From Rhodospirillales bacterium (lineage in GTDB: Bacteria; Pseudomonadota; Alphaproteobacteria; Rhodospirillales; Casp-alpha2): a DNA stretch of 64,000 nt. The position numbers were made by a program, and so were the translations under genes. The stretch spans positions 41,319 through 105,318 of the forward strand of contig JAJFII010000017.1 in NCBI GenBank assembly GCA_021775095.1, written 5' to 3'. This document shows positions 25,943-34,218 of the stretch, one piece after another. The notes beneath the pieces are model-generated. The model saw only the letters and a list, made by a program, of their open reading frames with translations, searched no databases and was not told the origin of the DNA. The first letter of the stretch is position 1, and the number at the start of each line of letters is the position of its first letter.

Positions 25943-27481
25943 ATGATTGAAAACTTCTTCTACGCAATAAACGTCGTTTTTCAATGGCAAAATATCATAT
26001 TGATTATCGTAGGAACGGCGGTTGGCATGGTCTTTGGGGCTTTGCCTGGATTGACCGTGACCCTAGCAGTCACGTTAGTGCTGCCGTTTACGTTTGATCT
26101 GCCTCCGGAGTCAGGGATTATTCTGTTAACGGGCGTTTACTGTGCGGGGACATATGCGGGCTCTATATCGGCAATTCTGATTAATACCCCGGGCACCCCA
26201 TCATCGGCTGCGACAGCGTGGGACGGGTATCCCCTGACCCGCAAGGGAAGATCATTTGAGGCGCTGAGCGTCGCGCTACATGCATCTGTTTTGGGAGGGT
26301 TAATAAGCGCCGTAGCGCTTATCTTTTTTGCACCGATGTTGGCGAAAACTGCCTTGGCATTCGGCCCTGTGGAGCGGTTCGCACTAACCTTTTTCGGACT
26401 GACGATCATTTCAAGGGTCGGTGGAAAATCTCTGTCGAAAGGATTTATCTCAGCACTCTTTGGCTTGCTCATCGCATCAGTTGGCGTAGATCCGATAATG
26501 GGCGTGCCCCGTTTCTCATTCAACACCTTCTACTTGTATGGGGGCGTCGGAATGATCGAGGTGTTTATCGGTATCTTTGCCATCGCGGAAATTTTCAATC
26601 AGATCGGAAAGCGTGTAGAGACCGGGATAATTGCAACAGACGGTACCCAAATGAAGACTATTCGTTGGAAAGAGATCATTCCGCATTACTGGACCGTGAT
26701 AAAATCGAGCGTCATCGGCATTGTCATTGGCGTTATCCCCGGAACTGGCGGAAGCATTGCATCATTTATTGCATACGATGAGGCTAAACGATCGTCCAAA
26801 GAGCCAGAAAAATTCGGAAAGGGAAGTTTGGAAGGCATCGCAGCATCAGAAAGCGCGAACAACGGTGTAACGGCCGCGACGCTCATTCCCACCTTGACAT
26901 TAGGGATACCTGGAAACACCGTTGCTGCCATTTTCCTGGGCGCGCTTCTTATCCACGGCTTGACACCAGGCCCGCAGCTTTTCGTCAATCAGGGCGGGCT
27001 CATGTATACCATCATGATCAGCTTCATATTGGCAAATATCGTCATGTATTTTCAAGGACGATTTGCGCTCAAATGGTTCGACAAAATCATCAATATACCG
27101 GCGGCAATTCTGCTGCCGATCATCCTGACGATGTGCCTGCTCGGAGCGTTTACAATATCGAATTCTCTGAACTCGGTCATTGTCGCTTTGATCTTTGGAT
27201 GCGTCGGCTATGCGATGATCAAGTTTGAATACCCGACGGCCCCGATGGTGATTGCGATCATACTGGGCCCAATGGTGGAAGAATCGATGCGCCAATCGCT
27301 GATATTGTCGGATGGCAGCGTGATGATTTTTCTCACACGACCAATCTCACTGGTGTTTTTCGTACTGACGGTGTTCGTCACATTGTCACCCGTTGTCATT
27401 AGACATTGGCGTCAGCGGAGTATAAGCGCGGTCTCGCAGCACCAAAAAACCACAGACGAAAATTTGAAAGGCAAAAAATGA
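25943..27481 (+). CDS. tctA: Tripartite tricarboxylate transporter large membrane subunit TctA
   Basis: 512 aa from the ATG at 25943 (AGGAAGGAAC upstream). The frame is open back to 25700, but that part overlaps tctB and is not membrane-like. About 10-12 membrane helices are present, with the family signatures MVFGALPGLTVTLAV (~30), YCAGTYAGSISAILINTPGTPSSAATAWDG (read as consecutive blocks), GVIPGTGGSIASFIAYDEAKR and ATLIPTLTLGIPGNTVAAIFLGALLIHG. The last codons overlap the next gene's start (ATGA), so the redoxin downstream is translationally coupled. Confidence 0.93.
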   Translation: MIENFFYAINVVFQWQNIILIIVGTAVGMVFGALPGLTVTLAVTLVLPFTFDLPPESGIILLTGVYCAGTYAGSISAILINTPGTPSSAATAWDGYPLTRKGRSFEALSVALHASVLGGLISAVALIFFAPMLAKTALAFGPVERFALTFFGLTIISRVGGKSLSKGFISALFGLLIASVGVDPIMGVPRFSFNTFYLYGGVGMIEVFIGIFAIAEIFNQIGKRVETGIIATDGTQMKTIRWKEIIPHYWTVIKSSVIGIVIGVIPGTGGSIASFIAYDEAKRSSKEPEKFGKGSLEGIAASESANNGVTAATLIPTLTLGIPGNTVAAIFLGALLIHGLTPGPQLFVNQGGLMYTIMISFILANIVMYFQGRFALKWFDKIINIPAAILLPIILTMCLLGAFTISNSLNSVIVALIFGCVGYAMIKFEYPTAPMVIAIILGPMVEESMRQSLILSDGSVMIFLTRPISLVFFVLTVFVTLSPVVIRHWRQRSISAVSQHQKTTDENLKGKK

Positions 27482-27996
27482 TAAATGCTAAACCACACGT
27501 CGGCTTGCATATCGGAGAACTTAACTTTCCTGCCGTAGATGGACGAAAATCAGTCACGATTGGCCAGGTCAAGGATCGTTGGACGATGCTGTTTGTCTAT
27601 CGCGGCCATCATTGTCCTCGCTGTAAGCGTTTTCTGAACAAGCTGAACGAAGCTTTGCCCGCTTGGGTCGAAGTCATGGATGTCGTAGTCGTCTCAGCCG
27701 ATTCCCACGAGAAGGCTTTGGCGGACAAGGAAGAATTCGGTTGGGAGTTCGACCTTTACCACGGCCTAACAGAAACGCAGATGCGATCACTTGGTCTTTA
27801 TGTCTCCGAGCCGCTTTCCGAGGCAGAGACGACAGGCTTGTTTTCTGAACCGGGCGCGTTTGGCATTCGTCCGGATGGTACACTCATGCTGGTAGATATA
27901 TCCAATGGCCCCGCAGCGCGCCCCGACCTGGAAGAGCTCCTGGACGGGATGAAGTTCAATATTCAGAACAATCGCCCGGTCAGGGGAACCGCGTAG
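27478..27996 (+). CDS. Peroxiredoxin-like (AhpC/TSA-type) thioredoxin-fold protein
   Basis: 172 aa; the ATG at 27478 overlaps the tctA stop as ATGA. The thioredoxin fold carries a CxxC pair, Cys46 and Cys49, in FVYRGHHCPRCKRFL, preceded by LHIGELNFPAVDG. The C-terminal GAFGIRPDGTLMLVDI resembles the cis-Pro and following strand of peroxiredoxins. The peroxidatic PxxxTxxC motif is replaced by RGHHCPRC, placing it in the Prx-like-2 type with unproven peroxidase activity. A redoxin coupled to a TTT transporter is unusual; a role tied to the imported compound is inference. Confidence 0.78.
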   Translation: MINAKPHVGLHIGELNFPAVDGRKSVTIGQVKDRWTMLFVYRGHHCPRCKRFLNKLNEALPAWVEVMDVVVVSADSHEKALADKEEFGWEFDLYHGLTETQMRSLGLYVSEPLSEAETTGLFSEPGAFGIRPDGTLMLVDISNGPAARPDLEELLDGMKFNIQNNRPVRGTA

Positions 27997-28457
27997 CCAA
28001 AAATGTTGAGGTCGATCTTGCCCGTCGCCTCTTTTAATTTTGGAAATGCTCAATAAGTAGTGCGCTCCGCTTCTCGCATGTCGTGGCAAGTACGCGTGCG
28101 GACGCGAAGCCTTAATCAATGTTGAGGTTATATTCGAAATATCCGCGAATGGGCAAAAGGCCGCATCGTATTTTCTGTTAAATTTAACCTGCACACGCAC
28201 AGACCGCTTCAATTCACTCCCATATCGACATCTATGGACATTCTTGTATGTCTGACAGGTCATAAAGCGTAGGTAATTGCCGATATCGTCAATTTCTGGC
28301 CTTGAGAACGGTAGGGACCGGGTTATGTTTCCGTAGGCATTAAATTCAACAGGAGACTTATAATGCCTATTCTCATTCAACTTCTGTGCGCCCAACAACC
28401 TTCCGGAAATGATCCGGTTGGAAATGCAAAATCTACACTGCTAAAAATCTTGGAATC

Positions 28458-28952
28458 TCAGCTAGAGGCTTCGAAGTTGAGGGTTGCTGGAAAATCATCA
28501 ACCTTAACGGAGCGCCAAAAATGGTTCAACAGAAGCGACGATGCAGGCGAAACCTCGTGTTTGGACAACACCACTTCGATCCCGTTTTCGGATACGGTGA
28601 TTTGGGCAGTGTTAGCGCCGCCAATTACATAGTTCAATTTGTGAATATTGCAGAGCAGATTAGCAGGTGATTTTTTCAGCGGACGATACCTATCAGATGT
28701 ACCCACGACCTGAGCTTGGCATTTCTCTATATTTTGGGTGGAAACACCACTGAATTTAATGTCGCCGTTATCGTCAATTTCACCCAGGAAGGTCGCCGGT
28801 CCCGGTTTAAGGCCCGAGACTGCTAAGTCCGCTTTTACGTCGCATTCAATAACAGCATCCTGCCACTCGTGTTCCATCGCCTCTTTAGCGTCATCAAGTC
28901 CGCTTGGCTTTTCCGGCGTCCGATCCCTGTCAGCAAGTCGTTTTTTTCGCAA
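28458..28952 (-). CDS. Hypothetical protein
   Basis: Open frame of up to 164 codons beginning at a TTG. A later ATG (EAMEHEWQDAV) is an alternative start. The amino-acid composition is protein-like, with polar segments and a beta-rich pattern (AQITVSENGIEVVL), but no family, signal peptide or membrane segment is seen. No good ribosome site was found. The region 27997-28457 before it has no recognised gene. Confidence 0.3.
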   Translation of the reverse strand: MRKKRLADRDRTPEKPSGLDDAKEAMEHEWQDAVIECDVKADLAVSGLKPGPATFLGEIDDNGDIKFSGVSTQNIEKCQAQVVGTSDRYRPLKKSPANLLCNIHKLNYVIGGANTAQITVSENGIEVVLSKHEVSPASSLLLNHFWRSVKVDDFPATLNFEASS

Positions 28953-29106
28953 TTTCGTTCGTGCCTACATATCGCTGATGGATTGCCGTTTTTATTCTTT
29001 TTAATATTCCTTTAAATCGAACAGTCCGAAGCCGAACTTGAGGTTTACCAAAACAAGGTTCTCAAGTTCAACTTTGGATTTTATCCTTTTGATCTATAGG
29101 CTTTTG

Positions 29107-29817
29107 TTAGAGCATCGCCCCGACCAATTGTTGCGGTACGGAGAGTGCCGGGAAATGGCCGGAATTCAGGATGTGAATTTGGTCAACTTTCCAGTTTTTC
29201 ACCATCTCGTCCTGCAACGTAGGGGTAAGCATTTTGTCGATGTCCGTGCGGATGTATGTTTTGGGCACAGATCCGAACCGTTCATCGCTAATGTTGGCTT
29301 TGGCCATGAACGGTTCAGTGGCTTGTGGACCCGTCAGCAACGGCAATGCTTCGAGGATCGAAGTTTCATCAACATCGTGGAAAGCGACTTCACGCCACGT
29401 TGCTTCATCTGAGGTCGCGGAGCTCTGGTCTTCGGAAAACGCGAGCCGTGGCAGGAATTGACCGGCCGTATCGCGTTGCATTGCTTCGAAAACACTATCG
29501 CCGTTTTTCAGCAAAAAGGCGGTGACATAAACAAGGCGCTCGATCTTCTTTGGGATTGCCTCGGTAACTTGCGAAATTACCGCACCGGCCATGCTGTGAC
29601 CCACCAGGATGACCTGGCCCTCTAGCTTCGAAATTGCGCCGACGACTGTATCTACGTAGCTTTCCATGGTCACTCCGGCGATGGCGCGTTCGTTGCCAAG
29701 ACTACCGGGTAAATCAACGACGGTGACCTCGTGGCCGTTCTTTTCCAGCTCCGGCGTGATGTTCTCCCAGCTCCAAGAACCTTCGAATGCGCCGTGTACC
29801 AATATGTAATGTGACAT
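29107..29817 (-). CDS. Alpha/beta hydrolase
   Basis: 236 aa from the ATG at 29817 (MSHYILVHGAFEGSW), with AGGAAAAAGAG upstream; the frame is open to 30003 but the extension overlaps the neighbouring tautomerase. HG oxyanion motif at residues 8-9, nucleophile elbow GHSMAGA with Ser near residue 80, and a C-terminal SGHFPALS supplying the His (~224). This matches the EstC/hydroxynitrile-lyase-like branch of small esterases. It lies 98 bp downstream of the tautomerase, probably in one transcript governed by the HxlR regulator. The substrate is unknown. Confidence 0.85.
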   Translation of the reverse strand: MSHYILVHGAFEGSWSWENITPELEKNGHEVTVVDLPGSLGNERAIAGVTMESYVDTVVGAISKLEGQVILVGHSMAGAVISQVTEAIPKKIERLVYVTAFLLKNGDSVFEAMQRDTAGQFLPRLAFSEDQSSATSDEATWREVAFHDVDETSILEALPLLTGPQATEPFMAKANISDERFGSVPKTYIRTDIDKMLTPTLQDEMVKNWKVDQIHILNSGHFPALSVPQQLVGAML

Positions 29818-29915
29818 TCTCTTTTTCCTATTTGGACCTATTGGTCCGGTTTTTTTGTGGTGTGGACCGATCGACCCTCGACCGGTCCTTATGATTTGAT
29901 TAAAATTGAACGGCC

Positions 29916-30365
29916 TTAGGCCGCTGAAACATTCGGCGCAGGTTGAATGCCCATTGCCGCTTGAATTCCGGCGAGAGGAAAAATCTGTCCGTTCCCAGCC
30001 CAACTGCCCTCAGCAAGTTCATAGAGCATGGTCCATTGGTTCAGCCGGCCTTCGAACGAGCCAACGATGTCATCAACGATAGAGCCGATCGCTTCGACGA
30101 GTTCTTTTCGCGTCTCGCTATTCAGAGCCCCTTCCGGTGTCGTCACGGCAATGCGGAAAGGGGCTTGGTCGAGGTTCTCACTGCCGACGTAAATTGAGCC
30201 GCTGGGCAGTTCATCGTAGTAAGCCCAAACCAGGGACTGGGCACCGGCGTGCTCAAGAGGAGCGCGTTCAGAGGTCAGGACAGCGTTTGAAATCCGAGAC
30301 ATGAGTGCATCTTGATCCTTTTTGTTCAGTGCACCTTCAGGTGCTGTGACATGAATATGTGGCAT
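29916..30365 (-). CDS. Tautomerase-family protein, two fused 4-OT-like halves
   Basis: 149 aa starting MPHIHVTAPEGALNKK, so that processing would expose Pro1, the catalytic base of the 4-oxalocrotonate tautomerase superfamily. A second related half begins near residue 70 (FRIAVTTPEGALNSETRKELVEAI); TPEGALN versus APEGALN shows the internal duplication. In fused members only the first half keeps the N-terminal proline. The substrate is unknown. It is divergent from an HxlR regulator, and the shared promoter has repeated palindromes. Confidence 0.85.
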   Translation of the reverse strand: MPHIHVTAPEGALNKKDQDALMSRISNAVLTSERAPLEHAGAQSLVWAYYDELPSGSIYVGSENLDQAPFRIAVTTPEGALNSETRKELVEAIGSIVDDIVGSFEGRLNQWTMLYELAEGSWAGNGQIFPLAGIQAAMGIQPAPNVSAA

Positions 30366-30417
30366 GGATTTATTCCTTCAATGTTTGACCGCGCGACGCG
30401 GCCGTGATTTGATTATT

Positions 30418-30547
30418 AACTTGTTATTTGCAAGTTATTAGACAGATAGATTATTAACTTTCTAAAAGCAAGTTATATTTCTAGAATAAATCGGCAAAAT
30501 AAATGAAAATAATTTAATTCCATATTATGACTTGCTTTACACAACTT
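30418..30547. promoter_or_regulatory. Cluster of palindromes in the tautomerase/HxlR divergent promoter
   Basis: Three sites have the same geometry. 30418-30436 reads AACTTG-N7-CAAGTT (perfect), 30456-30474 reads AACTTT-N7-CAAGTT (one mismatch), and 30529-30547 reads GACTTG-N7-CAACTT (weaker). The first two are centred 38 bp apart. HxlR proteins bind as dimers to such symmetric sites beside their own genes, so these are likely operators. Confidence 0.6.
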
Positions 30548-30566
30548 AAATTTTTATGTTGGCGTT

Positions 30567-30971
30567 ATGAGAAATCAAAACAAAATGCGGCAATCTGGTT
30601 GCCCAGTCGCGTTCAGCCTCGATACGTTCGGGGACCGCTGGAGCCTGCTTGTTATACGTGAAATTATGCTGCTTGGAAAAACCACCTACAGTGATTTTCA
30701 GAACATCGACGAAGGCATTGCAAGCAACGTCCTAGCTGATCGGTTGAAACATTTGGAAGCCGAGGGCATCCTTGCTAAACACCGCGACCCGGATAACCGC
30801 AGAAGCTATATTTACAGCCTGACCGAAAAAGGCCGTGATCTGGCATCGATCATGATCGAGATCATTTTATGGGGTGGCCGGCACGATCAGCGCCCGCAAG
30901 CCATACGTAGGGCCGTTGACGAAATAAAGAAAGATCGAGACGGTTTTGAAGAAAACATACGGGCCGGATGA
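30567..30971 (+). CDS. HxlR-family transcriptional regulator
   Basis: 134 aa with the HxlR winged helix-turn-helix. The N-terminal CPVAFSLDTFGDRWSLLVIREIMLLGKTTYSDF carries the family cysteine (Cys11) often used in redox or electrophile sensing. Then come the recognition helix IASNVLADRLKHLEAEGILAK and the wing NRRSYIYSLTEKG. Divergent from the tautomerase/hydrolase pair, it very probably controls that pair. No in-frame upstream start is better supported than the ATG at 30567. Confidence 0.93.
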   Translation: MRNQNKMRQSGCPVAFSLDTFGDRWSLLVIREIMLLGKTTYSDFQNIDEGIASNVLADRLKHLEAEGILAKHRDPDNRRSYIYSLTEKGRDLASIMIEIILWGGRHDQRPQAIRRAVDEIKKDRDGFEENIRAG

Positions 30972-31093
30972 CCGATCCCGGCACCAATAATCTGGTCTCG
31001 CTGGACGCCTGCTTCGGGCCATAACCGGCTGTTTTTGGCCCTATAAAATCAAGTCCACCATCGGTAAAAATCTTGCATGCGCTACAGAGACCT

Positions 31094-31121
31094 CGCTAGG
31101 GTCAGGACCCATTAATTTCAT
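31094..31121. repeat. 28-bp dispersed repeat, copy 1
   Basis: Identical over 28 bp to 63834-63861, with the palindromic core GGGTC-AG-GACCC and the flank ATTAATTTCAT. The core also occurs at 4801-4815. Such short, dispersed, non-coding sequences with a palindrome suggest an IS terminus or REP-type element. Identity ends sharply after this block. Confidence 0.8.
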
Positions 31122-31411
31122 ACAATTCTGTTTGCACAATCAGTCGGGAGTTGCGTCGGAATGCGTTGCCGAGGCGTTTGAGTGATTCGATGTTTGGAAA
31201 AACGTGGACCTCTTTGGTCCGTTCGAAATAATCTGTTGCATCAAATCTTCAGTCACACGATCCTGGCCTTGCCGTATTTTGTAACCTCCATGGGGGTGTG
31301 GTCGTTTTCATGGAATAACAAAATAGCGGACACCCCACCGGCGGCATGCCTCCAGTGGGGTCCTTGGCGCAAACGCCAATGGAATTTCCAGACGTCAGCT
31401 TACACGGACGC
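31102..31411 (-). pseudogene. Possible decayed coding remnant
   Basis: Two minus-strand open stretches without starts lie end to end in different frames. The first (~31411-31253) contains WRLRQGPHWRHAAGG and ends GKARIV. The second (31248-31102) contains VFPNIESLKRLGNAFRRNS and ends inside the 28-bp repeat. Their composition is protein-like and a single +1 shift would join them. No family was recognised. The rest of 30972-31420 holds no gene. Confidence 0.2.
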
Positions 31412-31420
31412 TCTCGAGGC

Positions 31421-32923
31421 TTATCTGTGAACGACACCAGGTAAAGCTTCTTCGTTCGGCAGGAATATTGTAACCGTCGTGCCGATTCCCTGTTCGCTCT
31501 GAATTTTTAGCGCGCCACCGTGCTGTTCGACCAAAGACTTCGTAATGGCAAGCCCAAGCCCCCACCCTTCCTCAGCGATAAAGGGGTCTGGATTGACCCG
31601 TGTAAAGGTTTCGGTTACCTGTTGCAGTCGTTCAGAATGCATACCTACTCCGGTATCCGAAATCACAACCTTTGATCCGGTGTTGGTGCTGCGAACGGAA
31701 AGATTTATTTCTCCTCCGGCTTTTGTGTATTTGACGGCGTTGGTTATTACATTGAGTAAAATTTGTATTACGGACGTATGGTCGGCCCAGATTGTGGCGC
31801 TCCCGGCCTTTCCGTCGTAGATGACATTAATTTTTTTAGCCACAGCAATCGGGCCAATCACACGAAGACACTCGGTTATCACGTCGTCCATCTCAAGTGC
31901 CGCCATTTCCAGATCCCGGCCACCAGATTCTACCGCCGACAGGTCCAGTATCCCACTGACCAGTTCAAGCAGATGGATCGCGCTGGCGTGAATATCGCCA
32001 CCGTATTCCTGGTACTTGCCTTGACCGGGCGGCCCGAAATACTGGTTTTTAATGATATCGGAAAAGCCGATGATCGCGTTGAGGGGGGTCCGCAGTTCAT
32101 GACTCATGTTGGTGAGAAATTCGGATTTTGCTTTGTTGGCTTTAATGGCGCTGCGTGACGCCTTTTCAAGTTTGTCCTGCGCGGTTGCGATGTCGCGATT
32201 GGCCTGGGCAATACGCCGGCACATTCCATTAATCGAAGAGGCCAGTCGATCCAGCGCATCATTGCGGTTAACCGACTGGGCCCGTGCCAGAATCAGCTGA
32301 TTTCGGTCTGCATCTGCCATATCGATGTTTTCGGCAAAATCGGTAATCCTGTACAAATGCCGCGTTACGATGAGTTGAAATACGATAAGAATAAAAATTC
32401 CGACGAAAAAGGTTTTGATGGCATTGCTCAATAAAATGCTGAGCAGTCTTTCGCCAAGGCGGCTGTATATATTGTTGAGATTTGCCTGCACCGTCAGCAC
32501 CCCGATATCCACCTTTATTCCGCGATATTCGTAGGTCAACCGATAGCTTTCCTCCTGGTATCGGTCCTGTAAAGGCGCGCCCGACGCCCACCGAGCAGCG
32601 CCTTCCACACTTATTCCCGCATAGGCCATGTCCGGAAACTGGGTAACCCCCCTCAGTAAGATTTCGATTTGCTGGACATCCTGGGTCCAGAGGGCTTCGC
32701 GGAGGGACGTCAGGTGTGCGTTGCGAATGAGAGTGAAGTTATATTCAATGAGCGAGACATCTTCGGTATAATCTTCGTACAACTGAAGGGCTGTAAAAAA
32801 AAAAGTAAAAAAGGAACTGAAAAGGACAATGCAAACCATGAGTTGCCGGGCGAGACCGTTTCCATTAAAAACAGCGGCGCGCAGTTCATCCCAATATTTT
32901 TTCCGACGTGTCACATCTGTCAT
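31421..32923 (-). CDS. Membrane sensor histidine kinase
   Basis: About 500 aa from the ATG at 32923 (MTDVTRRKKYW), which avoids the overlap that an upstream frame start (32968) makes with the binding-protein gene. There are two membrane helices (~28-50 and ~175-200) around a ~125-residue periplasmic sensor, and a HAMP-like linker with coiled coil. The H box is FLTNMSHELRTPLNAIIGFSD, with ATPase motifs NVITNAVKYTKAGG, DTGVGM and GWGLGLAITKSLV. No receiver domain or adjacent response regulator. The gene 14 bp upstream encodes a periplasmic binding protein, so ligand capture may feed into this kinase (inference). Confidence 0.88.
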   Translation of the reverse strand: MTDVTRRKKYWDELRAAVFNGNGLARQLMVCIVLFSSFFTFFFTALQLYEDYTEDVSLIEYNFTLIRNAHLTSLREALWTQDVQQIEILLRGVTQFPDMAYAGISVEGAARWASGAPLQDRYQEESYRLTYEYRGIKVDIGVLTVQANLNNIYSRLGERLLSILLSNAIKTFFVGIFILIVFQLIVTRHLYRITDFAENIDMADADRNQLILARAQSVNRNDALDRLASSINGMCRRIAQANRDIATAQDKLEKASRSAIKANKAKSEFLTNMSHELRTPLNAIIGFSDIIKNQYFGPPGQGKYQEYGGDIHASAIHLLELVSGILDLSAVESGGRDLEMAALEMDDVITECLRVIGPIAVAKKINVIYDGKAGSATIWADHTSVIQILLNVITNAVKYTKAGGEINLSVRSTNTGSKVVISDTGVGMHSERLQQVTETFTRVNPDPFIAEEGWGLGLAITKSLVEQHGGALKIQSEQGIGTTVTIFLPNEEALPGVVHR

Positions 32924-32936
32924 GGCCCGCCGTCTT

Positions 32937-33686
32937 TCATTGGATCGCGATACTTTCAAATTGACCAAGCGTCAGATCGCGGATCCGTTGGTAGGTCCCG
33001 TCCTTTTTCATTTCGACCAGGGCCGTGGCGAGCGGCCTGGCAAGGTCTTCGTGTTTTTTATGGAGATACATGAACATATCAGTTTCCGCGAAAGGGGGTT
33101 GCAACAGGTCTAAGTCAATTCCCAACTGACGGCCGACATAGGCGCCCTGCCATCGATCTGCCATAACCACATCGGCCCGTCGGTTTTTTAACAGGCCAAA
33201 CAGCAGTTTCATATTGCGCACATCGGTCCTTATTGCCACTTCCTTTACGTTCCGTTCATATATCTTCCAACCGATTATGATACCAACCGAATAAGGTTGT
33301 AAACTTTGCCATCCACGAACGGGAAAGCTGTTTCCAGCGAGCGTATATCCGGTGAACTCCAGAACCATCAGGGGTTCGGGAACCGGGACAAGATTGGTAT
33401 ATGCTTTTTCCATATTACCAATGCGTAAAAGATCGCCATCTTCTATTCCCGAATTGGCATGTTCGAGCGCTCGTTCACCGGGCAAGCGGACGATCGCAAC
33501 ATTGTGTCCAATCCGCGAAAACATCTCCTGCGCAATCAGGGACAAAAACCCCGGCGCATCGGGCGTCGAGACGTAGGGCATGGAAAAGGCGGTCGCGAGG
33601 ACAATGTCTTTTCCCTTGGCAGATGATGTTAAAATTCCGCTGCAGATTGACAGGGCCAAAAGTGCGAACGTTGTGAAAATACGCAT
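32937..33686 (-). CDS. Periplasmic solute-binding protein, family 3 (amino-acid type)
   Basis: 249 aa with an N-terminal signal (MRIFTTFALLALSICSGILTSSA). The mature part has the SBP_bac_3 pattern: a short first lobe (FLSLIAQEMFSRIGHNVAIVRLPGERAL), a cross-over (KLLFGLLKNRRADVVMADR) and a C-terminal tail LARPLATALVEMKKDGTYQRIRD, typical of family 3. There are no ABC permease or ATPase genes nearby. With the sensor kinase immediately downstream on the same strand it is more likely a sensory receptor than a transport component. Confidence 0.82.
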   Translation of the reverse strand: MRIFTTFALLALSICSGILTSSAKGKDIVLATAFSMPYVSTPDAPGFLSLIAQEMFSRIGHNVAIVRLPGERALEHANSGIEDGDLLRIGNMEKAYTNLVPVPEPLMVLEFTGYTLAGNSFPVRGWQSLQPYSVGIIIGWKIYERNVKEVAIRTDVRNMKLLFGLLKNRRADVVMADRWQGAYVGRQLGIDLDLLQPPFAETDMFMYLHKKHEDLARPLATALVEMKKDGTYQRIRDLTLGQFESIAIQ

Positions 33687-34073
33687 AAAACGACTACCGC
33701 TTTTGTTGCATCAATTCGTATGCATTCGGCGATTAAACCAAACCAACGCCAGAAAAGGAACCTATTTATTTGAGAACTCTTCTTGTGGATTCTCCTTATC
33801 CGATAACTGTCTTGTCATGCGTGAGCGAGGGGGAGGACCCCGGTTACAACATAATTGTGCCAATGTGGTGTCGTAACCCCTTATCAGGAGCGTCGGCAAA
33901 ATTGCCGATCACAAAATCAATTTTATTCAAAATCAATCCTATTGATGAACTGCTGTCTTGGCAGTACGCCGGGCGTAAATTCATACCGTCCGACCGGCGT
34001 GAAGCGGTGTACGGGACGGGTTTAAAAAAACCCTTCGACGAAGTAACGGACACGGAATTTGTTTTGTCGCCAC

Positions 34074-34087
34074 TTGACCTAGGTCAA
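34074..34087. promoter_or_regulatory. CRP/FNR-type palindrome upstream of nosR
   Basis: TTGAC-CTAG-GTCAA is a perfect palindrome in the form bound by FNR, FixK, NnrR and Dnr family activators, which control denitrification genes under low oxygen or NO. A weak -10-like TACTTA lies at 34111-34116, placing the site near -41 for a class II promoter. The other DNA in 33687-34140 holds no supported gene. Confidence 0.68.
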
Positions 34088-34218
34088 GGACAGCCGGCTG
34101 CAAAAATAAGTACTTATTGGCCGGTGTTGAATAACTGGATGTGCGGTATCTGAGATCATCGTCTTTCGTCTGTCCGGGCAGTTTTCGCCGAAGTGATTAT
34201 TCTAAAGTAGGGTTTATC

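Noticed and set aside
27787..28398. Minus-strand frame of 203 codons overlapping the redoxin gene
   Set aside because: Half of it is antisense to a well-supported gene and the remainder matches no family; no ribosome site.
28363..28632. Plus-strand frame starting MPILIQLLCAQQ after AGGAGA, reminiscent of a tautomerase N-terminus
   Set aside because: The similarity stops after about 15 residues and the frame overlaps a minus-strand frame of better composition; at most a relic.
33858..33894. GGTTAC/GTAACC inverted repeat upstream of nos
   Set aside because: Only 6 bp of stem with a 25-nt loop; not above chance.
33770..34153. 127-codon plus-strand frame in the nosR upstream region
   Set aside because: Irregular composition, no ribosome site, and it covers the CRP/FNR-type site and promoter of nosR.
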